Part shown: piece by piece, positions 34,644 through 41,528 of the stretch
Numbering within the stretch: the first letter of the stretch is position 1
How the letters are laid out: every line of letters begins with the position of its first letter
Assembly: GCA_949297055.1 (NCBI GenBank)
Contig: CASFRI010000028.1
Span: 1-41,742 of the forward strand
Direction: 5' to 3'
From: an uncultured bacterium
GTDB lineage: Bacteria; Bacillota_I; Bacilli_A; RFN20; CAG-826
Length of the DNA stretch: 41,742 nt
Position numbers and translations under genes: made by a program
The notes under the pieces: generated by a model
The model's database searches: none
The model's input: the letters and a program-made list of their open reading frames with translations, nothing else
Told to the model about the DNA's origin: nothing

Positions 34644-35208
34644 ACCCAGCAATTGATTAATTACTTAATTATTTTTAACCATATTTTATAAAATTTATAT
34701 GTTGTTTTTCATCACTAAGTCGTTTCCTCATCTTTTTTTTAAAGATTACAACAATAGCAAAGATGTCCCTTACACTTTAGATAACTTATCTTATATAAAA
34801 GACATGTTCTCTTTAAAAAACATTATATACTCAATGTAACATTTGCATAAAAAGACATATTCCTGTCTACAGTGTTCGTAACACATTTTTAAGGTCAAGA
34901 AGAAAGAAAAAACACTAGCGGAACTATCGCTACTTCTGGTGCTTCACCAGTTTCGTAACATTGATTCAAAATCTATCAATTTTTAGTGTTTTTTTACTGC
35001 TTTTTCGCCCTTCAAAGATAAGCCACAAATTGTTTCAACGTGCGATGCTCTATTTTATTGTTTATATTTTACGAGGGTTGAAACTCACGAATTGCTTACC
35101 TTTTGGGAGTTGTTCGAAATTATTGTTTATCTTTTTAGTTACATAGTAACTAAGTAAAAAAGACATGTTACTTTGGTTGTGACAACCCCTCAAATTAATT
35201 GAAAATCA
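34644..35208. other. 565-base non-coding region
   Basis: No supportable gene. It holds copy A of a 180-bp structured element (34901-35080) and a palindrome AGTTAC-ATA-GTAACT near 35138-35152. GGTTG-TCA-CAACC, close after the DUF4143 gene, could end its transcript. Confidence 0.5.
34901..35080 (-). repeat. RNA-like repeat element, copy A
   Basis: One of two ~180-bp copies flanking the DUF4143 gene (other copy 36684-36862). A 39-base block (35002-35040) is identical in both. On the minus strand the element ends with a compound hairpin and TTTTTTCTTTC, like a terminated small RNA. The hairpin uses outer arms CACT/GGTG, inner arms AGCG/CGCT and a 7-base loop. An alternative outer stem CTGGTG-AAG-CACCAG is also possible. 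Confidence 0.6.
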
Positions 35209-36507
35209 TTATGGTTTTAAACAGCCAAGAGGCACAACGTATACTCCATTATCATCTCTTAACGCCACATTTGTTCCTGTTACAACCATCAAGAATGCTG
35301 GTTTAGGATGTTCTTTATCATCGATATCGTTAGCAAGTTCAACAAGTTTAGTTGACGCTTCTTTAATTTCTTCTTCATCCCCAAGTTTGACTTCAACAAG
35401 CGCCCAAGAACCATCATTAAAAACAATAACAGTGTCGGCTTCTCTCTTTAATTTATCTCTATAGTGATATACTTCGGCACCAATCGTATCACAATATATT
35501 CTTAAATCTCTAACTACTAGTGACTCAAAAAACAATCCGAAAGTTCTCATGTCTGAAAACATACTTTCTGGAGTGATACTTAATGCGGAAGTAGCGATTG
35601 ATGGATCAACAAAATGTCTTGTGTTTTTTTCTCTTATTGCGGTTTTGCTTCTTAGATTAGGATTCCAAGCTTCAAGCTCTTCGATAACATAAAGACGTTG
35701 CAATGCTAGCAAATACTTAACAAATGTATCCTTGTCAATTTCATCACCATTTTCTTTAATATCAGCTTTTATTGATTCATTAGAAGCTGCGGTTGAAATA
35801 TTTCTAGCATACGCCCTTAATAATTTTTTTGCTCTTTGTTTGTCTTTACGAAGAGGAACATCCTTAAGGGAAAACAAATCTTCTTCAACTAAACCATTAA
35901 AAAATGTTTTAGCCTGTTGGAGAGATACTTCTTTATCATTATCAATAGCAAGCGGCCAACCACCTCTACAAACTAAATACGAATAATCAGAAATTGTTTT
36001 TTGACAAATAGCGGCATTGAATATTCCTTTCCTTAAATTGGAAATGGAAACATCACCACTACTATCCCCGCTTTCAAATAGCGAGAGAGGTCTCATCATT
36101 TTTTTGATAATTCTACCAGTGCCAGTATGTTTTTCGTTTTCTTCGCCCGCTAATGAATTAGAAGTGGTGTTATCAGTGACACTACCAGTTAAAATGTATT
36201 GGCCAAAACCACCATTTTCATCGACAGCCTCTTTTATAGAATTCCAAATAAAAGATATTATTTGCCATTCATCTATTAAAATTGGTTTATCTCCGCTATT
36301 TAGTAGTACTTCGGGCGCCTTCTTTGCAAGATTAACGTATTGATCCCTTGTTTTTTTCTTCATTAAATCAACGATAGTTTTAGCATGTCTTTTTGCTGTT
36401 CTAGATTTACCGCACCATTTTGGACCAACAATCTGAATTGCTCCAACTATTTTTAAATAAAAATCTAATTCCTTATCAAATAAACGTTCAATATATTCTT
36501 TTTCCAT
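35209..36507 (-). CDS. AAA_14/DUF4143 family ATPase
   Basis: A 432-residue protein. The N-terminal AAA+ domain has Walker A GPKWCGKS (28-35), Walker B PILIDEWQ (75-82) and sensor-like ILTGS. The C-terminal DUF4143 part has an E...ADTVIVFNDGSWALVEVKLG block of PD-(D/E)XK nuclease-like type. These proteins are widespread, often in accessory DNA, with unknown function. The start at 36507 has GAGGT upstream; a longer reading (36546) begins where 23-bp repeats begin. The gene stands alone between two copies of the RNA-like element. Confidence 0.88.
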   Translation of the reverse strand: MEKEYIERLFDKELDFYLKIVGAIQIVGPKWCGKSRTAKRHAKTIVDLMKKKTRDQYVNLAKKAPEVLLNSGDKPILIDEWQIISFIWNSIKEAVDENGGFGQYILTGSVTDNTTSNSLAGEENEKHTGTGRIIKKMMRPLSLFESGDSSGDVSISNLRKGIFNAAICQKTISDYSYLVCRGGWPLAIDNDKEVSLQQAKTFFNGLVEEDLFSLKDVPLRKDKQRAKKLLRAYARNISTAASNESIKADIKENGDEIDKDTFVKYLLALQRLYVIEELEAWNPNLRSKTAIREKNTRHFVDPSIATSALSITPESMFSDMRTFGLFFESLVVRDLRIYCDTIGAEVYHYRDKLKREADTVIVFNDGSWALVEVKLGDEEEIKEASTKLVELANDIDDKEHPKPAFLMVVTGTNVALRDDNGVYVVPLGCLKP

Positions 36508-36546
36508 GGAAGATACCTCGATTAGATGATATATCAACGAGAACAA

Positions 36547-36638
36547 AACCGCAAGTTTGGATTAAAATAAACCGCAAGTTTGGCAGAAAATAAATCTCAT
36601 CTTTAGCTTACAATAAATCCCAAATTTGTAACGCTCAA
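36547..36638. repeat. four tandem 23-bp imperfect repeats
   Basis: Units start at 36547, 36570, 36593 and 36616. The first two share AACCGCAAGTTTGG and a TAAAATA/GAAAATA tail; units three and four are diverged (AATCTCATCTTTAG, AATCCCAAATTTGT). They lie directly upstream of the DUF4143 gene. They may be transcription-factor sites or the inner terminal repeats of an IS21-type end: the IS21 remnant at 36902 carries a related TTGCGGTTT. Confidence 0.6.
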
Positions 36639-36683
36639 GGAAAAACTTTATAGATATGTTCCTAGTATCACCACCGATACCTA

Positions 36684-36862
36684 AAAAAGAAAAACCACCA
36701 GTGGAGTTATCATTGCTTTTGGTGGCTGATTATTTTTCTCAAATTTCATTAAAATTTTACTATTTTAGTGGACTTTTCGCCCTTCAAAGATAAGCCACAA
36801 ATTGTTTCAACGCGCAACGCTTTGGGAATATGCTTAATTTAGGACTACTTTTTATAGGGTTG
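36684..36862 (-). repeat. RNA-like repeat element, copy B
   Basis: Second copy of the element at 34901-35080, same orientation. The identical 39-base block is at 36774-36812. Its 3' hairpin has outer arms CCACC/GGTGG, inner arms AGTG/CATT, 7-base loop and 6-base linker, then TTTTTCTTTTTT. Arm lengths and loop sizes equal copy A although sequences differ. Confidence 0.6.
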
Positions 36863-36901
36863 CACGTGGTAAATGGATAGTCTTTTTACGGTGCATGTAA
36901 T

Positions 36902-37097
36902 TGTCAATTAGAAATTGCGGTTTTTCAGCGGTCGAAAATGTAGGTATCTAACGACTTCCTACATCACCTTCCTCATCATAAAGTAATTTACCTTTAATTC
37001 GATATGATTGTCCGGTTATTTTGATTATATACGAATGATGGACAAGGCGATCAATAATTGCGTTAGCTAAAGTATAATCTCCAAACGTATTATTCCG
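36902..37097 (-). mobile_element. IS21-family 3' remnant (istB C-terminus and right end)
   Basis: The minus strand encodes NNTFGDYTLANAIIDRLVHH then YIIKITGQSYRIKGK to a stop at 36948, the C-terminus of an IstB ATPase. Beyond the stop the sequence runs to TTGACA at 36902, the same outer ending as the IS21 remnant at 28429, so this is the element's right end. Only ~200 bp remain, and the Fic gene promoter begins just upstream. Confidence 0.75.
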
Positions 37098-37146
37098 ATA
37101 CATCACATATTTTATTCCGATAACACTTTTATATTGTTCCGATGAG

Positions 37147-37155
37147 TGATATAAT
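37147..37155 (+). promoter_or_regulatory. extended -10 promoter of the Fic gene
   Basis: TGATATAAT is a perfect -10 with the upstream TG of extended -10 promoters. No clear -35 precedes it. Confidence 0.55.
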
Positions 37156-37180
37156 CCTTCCTGTAGGAGGATAGATCACT

Positions 37181-38071
37181 ATGGCAATGACAACTAAACA
37201 AGCTAGTGAAAAATGGGGAATCTCTGATAGAAGAATTCGTATCCTTTGCTCTGAAGGAAAGATAGAAGGTGCCGAACTAATTGGTAAAACCTGGTATATA
37301 CCTGATAACGCTTCTAAACCAGTTGATGGTAGAGTTAAGAAACCTAATTCCTATTTATTAAAGATTGAAGAACTAAAGAAAGTGCTTGATAATAAAAGGC
37401 ATTTAACAGAAGGTGAACTTCAAAGATTAAACGAAGAGTTTATTGTTGAATATACTTATAACAGTAACGCGATTGAAGGTAACACATTAACATTAAGAGA
37501 AACTGAATTAGTATTGCGTGGCCTTACCATTGATAAAAAGCCTCTTAAAGATCATATGGAAGCAGTTGGCCATAAAGAAGCTTTTGATTATATCGTTGAT
37601 TTAGTAAAAGACAAAACTGAATTATCTGAATTTATCATCAAACAAATCCACTACCTCGTTTTAGCGGACAAACCTCAGGATAGAGGAGTCTATCGTAAAG
37701 TTCCAGTAACCATCATGGGAGCAAAGCACACTCCTGTTCAACCATATTTAATTGAACCAAAGTTACAAGAATTACTTGAATGGTATAAAAATAGCGATGA
37801 CGACTTCATCACTAAGTTAGCTAGATTCCATATTGAATTTGAAGGCATCCACCCATTCATCGATGGAAATGGAAGAACCGGAAGATTATTAGTGAATCTT
37901 GAATTAATGAAACTTGGTTATCCACCTATTGATATTAAGTTTGCCGATAGGATGGCATACTATGGTGCTTTTGATGCCTATCACGTCAAACATGATTTAA
38001 AACCAATGGGTTCACTATTTGGAAGATATCTGTTTGAAAGATTGAGTAAATATGTTTCTATTCTAGACTAA
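37181..38071 (+). CDS. Fic-family AMPylase-like protein with N-terminal HTH
   Basis: A 296-residue protein. Residues 4-45 resemble a MerR/excisionase-type helix-turn-helix (TKQASEKWGISDRRIRILC). The Fic domain carries the complete active motif HPFIDGNGRTGR (224-235), used to transfer AMP or another nucleotide group to a hydroxyl. An N-terminal inhibitory motif SNAIEG (95-100) fits the (S/T)xxxE(G/N) lock of class II Fic proteins. AGGAGG precedes the ATG. It may be a solitary regulated Fic enzyme; no antitoxin gene is adjacent. A terminator overlaps its stop codon. Confidence 0.92.
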   Translation: MAMTTKQASEKWGISDRRIRILCSEGKIEGAELIGKTWYIPDNASKPVDGRVKKPNSYLLKIEELKKVLDNKRHLTEGELQRLNEEFIVEYTYNSNAIEGNTLTLRETELVLRGLTIDKKPLKDHMEAVGHKEAFDYIVDLVKDKTELSEFIIKQIHYLVLADKPQDRGVYRKVPVTIMGAKHTPVQPYLIEPKLQELLEWYKNSDDDFITKLARFHIEFEGIHPFIDGNGRTGRLLVNLELMKLGYPPIDIKFADRMAYYGAFDAYHVKHDLKPMGSLFGRYLFERLSKYVSILD

Positions 38072-38094
38072 GCGGCTCGCCGCTTTTTCTTTTG
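38070..38094 (+). terminator. terminator after the Fic gene
   Basis: AAGCGGC-TC-GCCGCTT followed by TTTCTTTT; the stem begins within the stop codon. Confidence 0.85.
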
Positions 38095-38181
38095 TACATT
38101 AAATAGATTTTTAGTATAGAAATTAAGCCATACTATTACCAAATTGTAATATATTGGTTACTTTTTTATATTTTTAATTCA

Positions 38182-38604
38182 CTAATATCTAATTTTTCTT
38201 TGAATAATTAATGTATAAATTCTATTTATCATATCGATATTGATATCTTTAATAACTTTTTGAGAACCAAGTTTAATTCTTTTAGAACATCCTTCTTTAA
38301 ACTTTCCAGAAACAACAAATCCAGCAAAGTCTGTTTCCACCACTACTTTTAAATCTATAGGTTCATTATATTTCTCGTATTGGCTCGAATAACATTCAAG
38401 AACAAATTTGGTCATGGCCTCTCCAGCTATTCTTGAATCATTAAACTTTTTTATCGTCATTTTTTTATGACTTAAAACATCTTTATAAAGAACCTCATCT
38501 ATCTCTAAATCTAGACAATGGTGTCTCTCCAAACAATTACGTATATATAATTCATAGAATAAAATTGCGATTCTCTTTTCTAATAATTCGTTAGATATCA
38601 TCAT
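38182..38604 (-). CDS. hypothetical protein
   Basis: A 140-residue soluble protein, basic at its C-terminus, no family recognised. It has an N-terminal helix (LLEKRIAILFYELYIRN), a central SRIAGEAMTKFVLECYSSQ and a C-terminal MINRIYTLIIQRKIRY. Two ATG codons stand in tandem at the start and no good ribosome site precedes them. It faces the Fic gene tail to tail. Confidence 0.5.
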   Translation of the reverse strand: MMISNELLEKRIAILFYELYIRNCLERHHCLDLEIDEVLYKDVLSHKKMTIKKFNDSRIAGEAMTKFVLECYSSQYEKYNEPIDLKVVVETDFAGFVVSGKFKEGCSKRIKLGSQKVIKDINIDMINRIYTLIIQRKIRY

Positions 38605-38652
38605 GCAAACCAGTTTTAATTATTTTATCATAGTACTATTTGGGACAGAAAA

Positions 38653-38682
38653 TATAAAAAGCAGGGTTGCAGCACCCCGCTT
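38653..38682 (-). terminator. terminator of the toxin/immunity cluster
   Basis: Minus strand AAGCGGGGT-GCTGC-AACCCTGCTT (9-10 bp with one G-U) followed by TTTATA, 28 bases after the 38710 stop. Confidence 0.65.
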
Positions 38683-38709
38683 ATAACTGCCAAAATCAAT
38701 AAAAAGTGA

Positions 38710-39012
38710 CTAATCAGCTAATCTATAGGAATTAGGCAAGCAATGATAATTAATTGCAATCAATTGTCCAACACTATAACTATTTGTGTCGTCCTTAACG
38801 ACTTCGACGATTTCAAAATATGCTTCACGGAATTCTTCGTAACCTTCTTCATCAAGATCGAGGTTATTATCCATTTCGCTTTCGGTGTCGAATTTAACTT
38901 TAACAATTGCACCATCGTTTAATTCAAAAAGAAATAATTTGTCTTCGTTTTTGAATATAAAATCATAGAAAGGTCCAATTATTTTTTCTTCGTATTCATT
39001 TAACCACCACAT
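38710..39012 (-). CDS. small acidic protein, probable immunity protein
   Basis: A 100-residue strongly acidic protein (MWWLNEYEEKIIGPFYDFIF..., then ESEMDNNLDLDEEGYEEFRE). GAGG precedes the ATG. It starts 2 bases after the toxin-like gene, the usual order for a toxin C-terminus and its immunity protein; small acidic partners are typical. I do not recognise the family by name. Confidence 0.6.
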   Translation of the reverse strand: MWWLNEYEEKIIGPFYDFIFKNEDKLFLFELNDGAIVKVKFDTESEMDNNLDLDEEGYEEFREAYFEIVEVVKDDTNSYSVGQLIAINYHCLPNSYRLAD

Positions 39013-39014
39013 AT

Positions 39015-39257
39015 TTAATCCTCTTTAAATCCATCTGGTTTAACTAGATACATATGTGATCCAGTTTTCGATGTTATTATTATAGCATTTGTTGTTGGAT
39101 GAGCATTACCGTGTTTGTCAACATACATACCAATTATTTTGCCAGAATGCACTCGATATTTGTTGTCACCAACTTTTTGAGCTGTTGGTAAATGTGTATC
39201 AATAAAATTTTGTATATTGTCCTTTGGCATAGTAACATAGCTTTTTTTCTTCAACAT
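39015..39257 (-). CDS. polymorphic toxin C-terminal domain (type 50-like), probably degenerate
   Basis: An 80-residue open frame. KKSYVTMPKDNIQNFIDTHL then GKIIGMYVDKHGNAHPTTNA and SKTGSHMYLVKPDG resemble the C-terminal domain called polymorphic toxin type 50, seen at the ends of phage minor-capsid-like and secreted toxins. The ATG at 39257 lies in the end of the 35-codon frame upstream, which reads SSKLSWDKQGRH, the expected preceding block of this domain. The toxin therefore seems split by frameshift. Any residual activity is unknown. Confidence 0.55.
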   Translation of the reverse strand: MLKKKSYVTMPKDNIQNFIDTHLPTAQKVGDNKYRVHSGKIIGMYVDKHGNAHPTTNAIIITSKTGSHMYLVKPDGFKED

Positions 39258-39358
39258 ATTTTTTTGGAACTTTTATCATGCCTACCCTGTTTATCCCAGC
39301 TAAGTTTAGAAGAATTAGAACCAGAGCCACCGCCATGACCGGAAGCACTACCGCCCAT
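39251..39358 (-). CDS. 35-codon Gly/Ser-rich ORF, toxin linker fragment
   Basis: Starts MGGSASGHGGGSGSNSS and continues KLSWDKQGRHDKSSKKIC to TGA. The ATG shares a base with the previous small gene's stop (TAATG) and has AAGGA close upstream. The Gly/Ser run is a typical linker before a toxin domain, and WDKQGRH matches the start of that domain. Likely a remnant of a longer protein, although the start signals could allow expression. Confidence 0.45.
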   Translation of the reverse strand: MGGSASGHGGGSGSNSSKLSWDKQGRHDKSSKKIC

Positions 39359-39450
39359 TATTTCCTTGCCTCAGTTTGTTCGCTGTCGAATTGAATAACA
39401 TTTACGTGATATTCTTCACAAATGCTTTTCATTTCTTCTATTTTGTACAT
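39358..39450 (-). CDS. 30-codon small ORF heading the toxin cluster
   Basis: MYKIEEMKSICEEYHVNVI then QFDSEQTEARK, with AAAGGA 6 bases before the ATG and a one-base overlap with the next frame. Too short to classify. Context and start signals support translation; it may be another piece of the broken toxin gene. Confidence 0.4.
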   Translation of the reverse strand: MYKIEEMKSICEEYHVNVIQFDSEQTEARK

Positions 39451-39535
39451 ACTTATCCTTTCTATTTAGTCCGAGTTTTTGTCTGCACTCCCATACATAG
39501 GATTTTCTATTTACTCTAAAAACTGGATTTTGAAT

Positions 39536-39706
39536 TTAAAAATCTTTTGGCTTCAAACAGGCAACAATAATTAAGCCAAGCAAGCCCAATACTAAACCGT
39601 CGAATATCCAGCCACCAACACTTCTGTTTTTGTGACTCGCAATAATTGGACAGGCTATTGTACTAATAATTGTATTAATGACACCAAGAACTAATGCTAC
39701 TTCTAT
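39536..39706 (-). CDS. small two-helix membrane protein with a non-standard start
   Basis: About 57 residues: EVALVLGVINTIISTIACPII, then KNRSVGGWIFDGLVLGLLGLIIVACLKPKDF. This is a common hydrophobic mini-protein pattern of unknown function. A strong GGGAGG lies 8 bases before an ATA codon at 39706, and no ATG, GTG or TTG is suitably placed. Either ATA is used or the ATG has been lost. A longer upstream reading from 39907 would overlap the HTH gene and lacks a ribosome site. CTGTAAT-AG-ATTACAG (39720-39735) directly precedes the ribosome site. Confidence 0.5.
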   Translation of the reverse strand: MEVALVLGVINTIISTIACPIIASHKNRSVGGWIFDGLVLGLLGLIIVACLKPKDF

Positions 39707-39756
39707 TATTTCTACCTCCCTGTAATAGATTACAGCAAAGCCAGATTTAAAATGGA

Positions 39757-39782
39757 TTTTGTCCCTAAAAAGGTTACAAAAA
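39757..39782. promoter_or_regulatory. 26-bp dyad, copy 1
   Basis: TTTTGTCCCT-AAAAA-GGTTACAAAAA, an imperfect inverted repeat upstream of the small membrane-protein gene. The same arms recur at 41314-41339 before the AAA ATPase gene. Likely a shared operator. Confidence 0.55.
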
Positions 39783-39797
39783 AGGAATACTCCTCGA

Positions 39798-40010
39798 TTA
39801 ATCGATTTGTATCCCATTGATATCAAGTAGTTTGCACATTCTAACAATTGACTCGAAATCGCTGTTGTGATTAAGCAAACGATTAAGAGTTTTTCTTGTA
39901 GAGCCAAATTCTTTAGCGAATTTTTCTTGGCTATCGTATTTGTTTTTGATACGCCACTTGATTTCTTCCATCAAAGCTGTGGAAGAGTAAATGCCAGTAT
40001 TTAGATTCAT
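39798..40010 (-). CDS. small helix-turn-helix protein (XRE-like)
   Basis: A 70-residue protein. SQEKFAKEFGSTRKTLNRLL is a helix-turn-helix of the Cro/C1 type, followed by SDFESIVRMCKLLDI as in XRE repressors. Start at 40010 with AGGAGGT upstream. It lies 63 bases downstream of the AAA ATPase gene and may be co-transcribed. It is the natural candidate to bind the repeated 26-bp dyads. Confidence 0.75.
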   Translation of the reverse strand: MNLNTGIYSSTALMEEIKWRIKNKYDSQEKFAKEFGSTRKTLNRLLNHNSDFESIVRMCKLLDINGIQID

Positions 40011-40073
40011 TAGCAGTACCTCCTCCACCGTTTATTGCTAAACTCAGAGACACCGCCTGGCCTAAGTATTTTA

Positions 40074-41273
40074 TCACATACTTTCGTGTTTTATTAGTTT
40101 TTGTAGAAATTGAATTGATTTAATTAATTCTTCTTCTGTTGGTTCCGTTCCTTCTTTTGGATGATGAAAATAGTTTCTAATATATGATGGTATAGTTACA
40201 TATATATATTCTTTAGGTTTTATAGTTCCGTCAGGCTTTCTAACCATTTTCTTAAAAGTCCATGGTTTGAAATATTCAGGACCATATAATGCCCCGTCTC
40301 TAATGTGCTTATCGAGTTTTAATGGACTATCTAATCCGGTAATATCAGTGTAATAAGCATAAAGTTCATTATGATAATCGTATGTTGGAATTCCAAATAT
40401 AACATAATCTAATTCTGCAAAAGTAAATTTAGGTAATACGATTAAATCCTGATTAACAATATCAGTTTTTATATCTCCGTTCTCTTTTGAGAAACGGACA
40501 ATCAAAACATCGCCCATGTTTAACAGGGATTCAAGAATTTTCTCTGAATGAGTAGCAATAAACATCTGTGGAATTTCTCCATCTTGATTTGAAACCATTT
40601 CTTTGAAAAAACTTATTATGTGTTTTTGCCATCTAGGGTGAAGAGAGGTTTCAGGTTCATCAAAAAGAATGAAATCTGTAGCCACAACAATATTTTGAAG
40701 AACGCTCATCTTAAGTAATATTTCTTGTTGGCCTGATGAAAGTTTTGTTAAATCAATATTACTTTTACTTCCATCAATAAGTTTAAGAGCTTCTCCACCA
40801 CATTTAATTCCTGATAATTTGTTATTCAAATAAGCGTTTAGGATTACTTCATCATTAAATAAAGAAACAAAATCTTTGCCCAGGATTTGTGTATTGATTT
40901 TTGATGTTCTTCTTAATGAATAAGGATTCTTTCCACCAACCAAATCTTCATTTGAATCAATTGGGAAAGGTCCATTATTACCATTTATTTTTTTAACTAT
41001 TTCATTTTGAGAAAGAGTATATAAAGAGTTTTGCCTTAAAAACAAAGGATGAAAACCTAAATCACTAATAATGTCTATTCGTGATTGCTTATCAATGATG
41101 TATTTTGATTTGCTGTAATTAAAAAGTTCATTCAACACCGTTGTCTTGCCACATCCGTTTTCTCCAATAAAAACAACAATCGGGAAAGGCTTTCCTGTTG
41201 AAGCATTAATAAAATTAAGATTGATGTCTTTTAGAATTGGGTGGTTTCTAATTTTCAATTGTTCTAAATGCAT
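40074..41273 (-). CDS. AAA ATPase of the SMC/ABC-like (AAA_21) type
   Basis: A 399-residue ATPase: Walker A GENGCGKT (37-44), signature LSSGQQE, Walker B FILFDEPETSLHP, and switch IATHSEKIL. Such stand-alone ATPases power anti-phage systems (Septu PtuA, some retrons) and other accessory functions. The C-terminal ~100 residues end with SYIRNYFHHPKEGTEPTEEE; the RN-x3-H-like motif recalls HEPN RNases, but this is only a resemblance. No nuclease gene is adjacent. A -10-like TAAAAT sits 6 bases before the ATG and no ribosome site is present, suggesting leaderless mRNA. Confidence 0.82.
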   Translation of the reverse strand: MHLEQLKIRNHPILKDINLNFINASTGKPFPIVVFIGENGCGKTTVLNELFNYSKSKYIIDKQSRIDIISDLGFHPLFLRQNSLYTLSQNEIVKKINGNNGPFPIDSNEDLVGGKNPYSLRRTSKINTQILGKDFVSLFNDEVILNAYLNNKLSGIKCGGEALKLIDGSKSNIDLTKLSSGQQEILLKMSVLQNIVVATDFILFDEPETSLHPRWQKHIISFFKEMVSNQDGEIPQMFIATHSEKILESLLNMGDVLIVRFSKENGDIKTDIVNQDLIVLPKFTFAELDYVIFGIPTYDYHNELYAYYTDITGLDSPLKLDKHIRDGALYGPEYFKPWTFKKMVRKPDGTIKPKEYIYVTIPSYIRNYFHHPKEGTEPTEEELIKSIQFLQKLIKHESM

Positions 41274-41313
41274 AACACTATTTTATCTTACTGACAATTA
41301 TTGATTAAGCAAA

Positions 41314-41339
41314 TTTTGTCCCTGCATTGGTTACAAAAA
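41314..41339. promoter_or_regulatory. 26-bp dyad, copy 2
   Basis: TTTTGTCCCT-GCATT-GGTTACAAAAA, arms identical to the dyad at 39757-39782; only the 5-base centre differs. It lies 41 bases upstream of the AAA ATPase start. Confidence 0.55.
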
Positions 41340-41453
41340 GTAAACAAAAGTATTCAAACTGTTTCTTGAAGACCGAAAAACTGATATAGCTCAAACCAAT
41401 AACCTTTCACCATAGAGTCCTGCTGTAATTTTGAGTTATTTTGAGAATATTTA

Positions 41454-41483
41454 CAAAAATAGCGCTTCTAACTAGGAGCACTA
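41454..41483 (-). terminator. terminator of the rRNA methyltransferase gene
   Basis: Minus strand TAGTGCT...AGCGCTA, 7 bp with one G-U, followed by TTTTT, 45 bases after the stop. Confidence 0.65.
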
Positions 41484-41528
41484 TATTGCAAAAAACCTCG
41501 ATGTAATCGGAACAATTTTCTAGTTTTT

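Noticed and set aside
34981-35080. tracrRNA or CRISPR-related reading of the duplicated element (GTTTCAAC/GTTGAAAC arms, AT-rich)
   Set aside because: No array of repeats and spacers and no cas gene is present in the window; the inverted octamer is not conserved in the second copy.
34961-35146. Plus-strand 61-residue hydrophobic frame
   Set aside because: Low-complexity translation through the RNA-like repeat; no ribosome site.
39707-39907. Long 123-residue version of the small membrane protein
   Set aside because: The upstream part overlaps the HTH gene in another frame and lacks start signals; the strong ribosome site lies inside it.
40074-41273. Calling the AAA ATPase a Septu (PtuA) system
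   Set aside because: No HNH nuclease (PtuB) gene is adjacent; only the generic ATPase motifs match.
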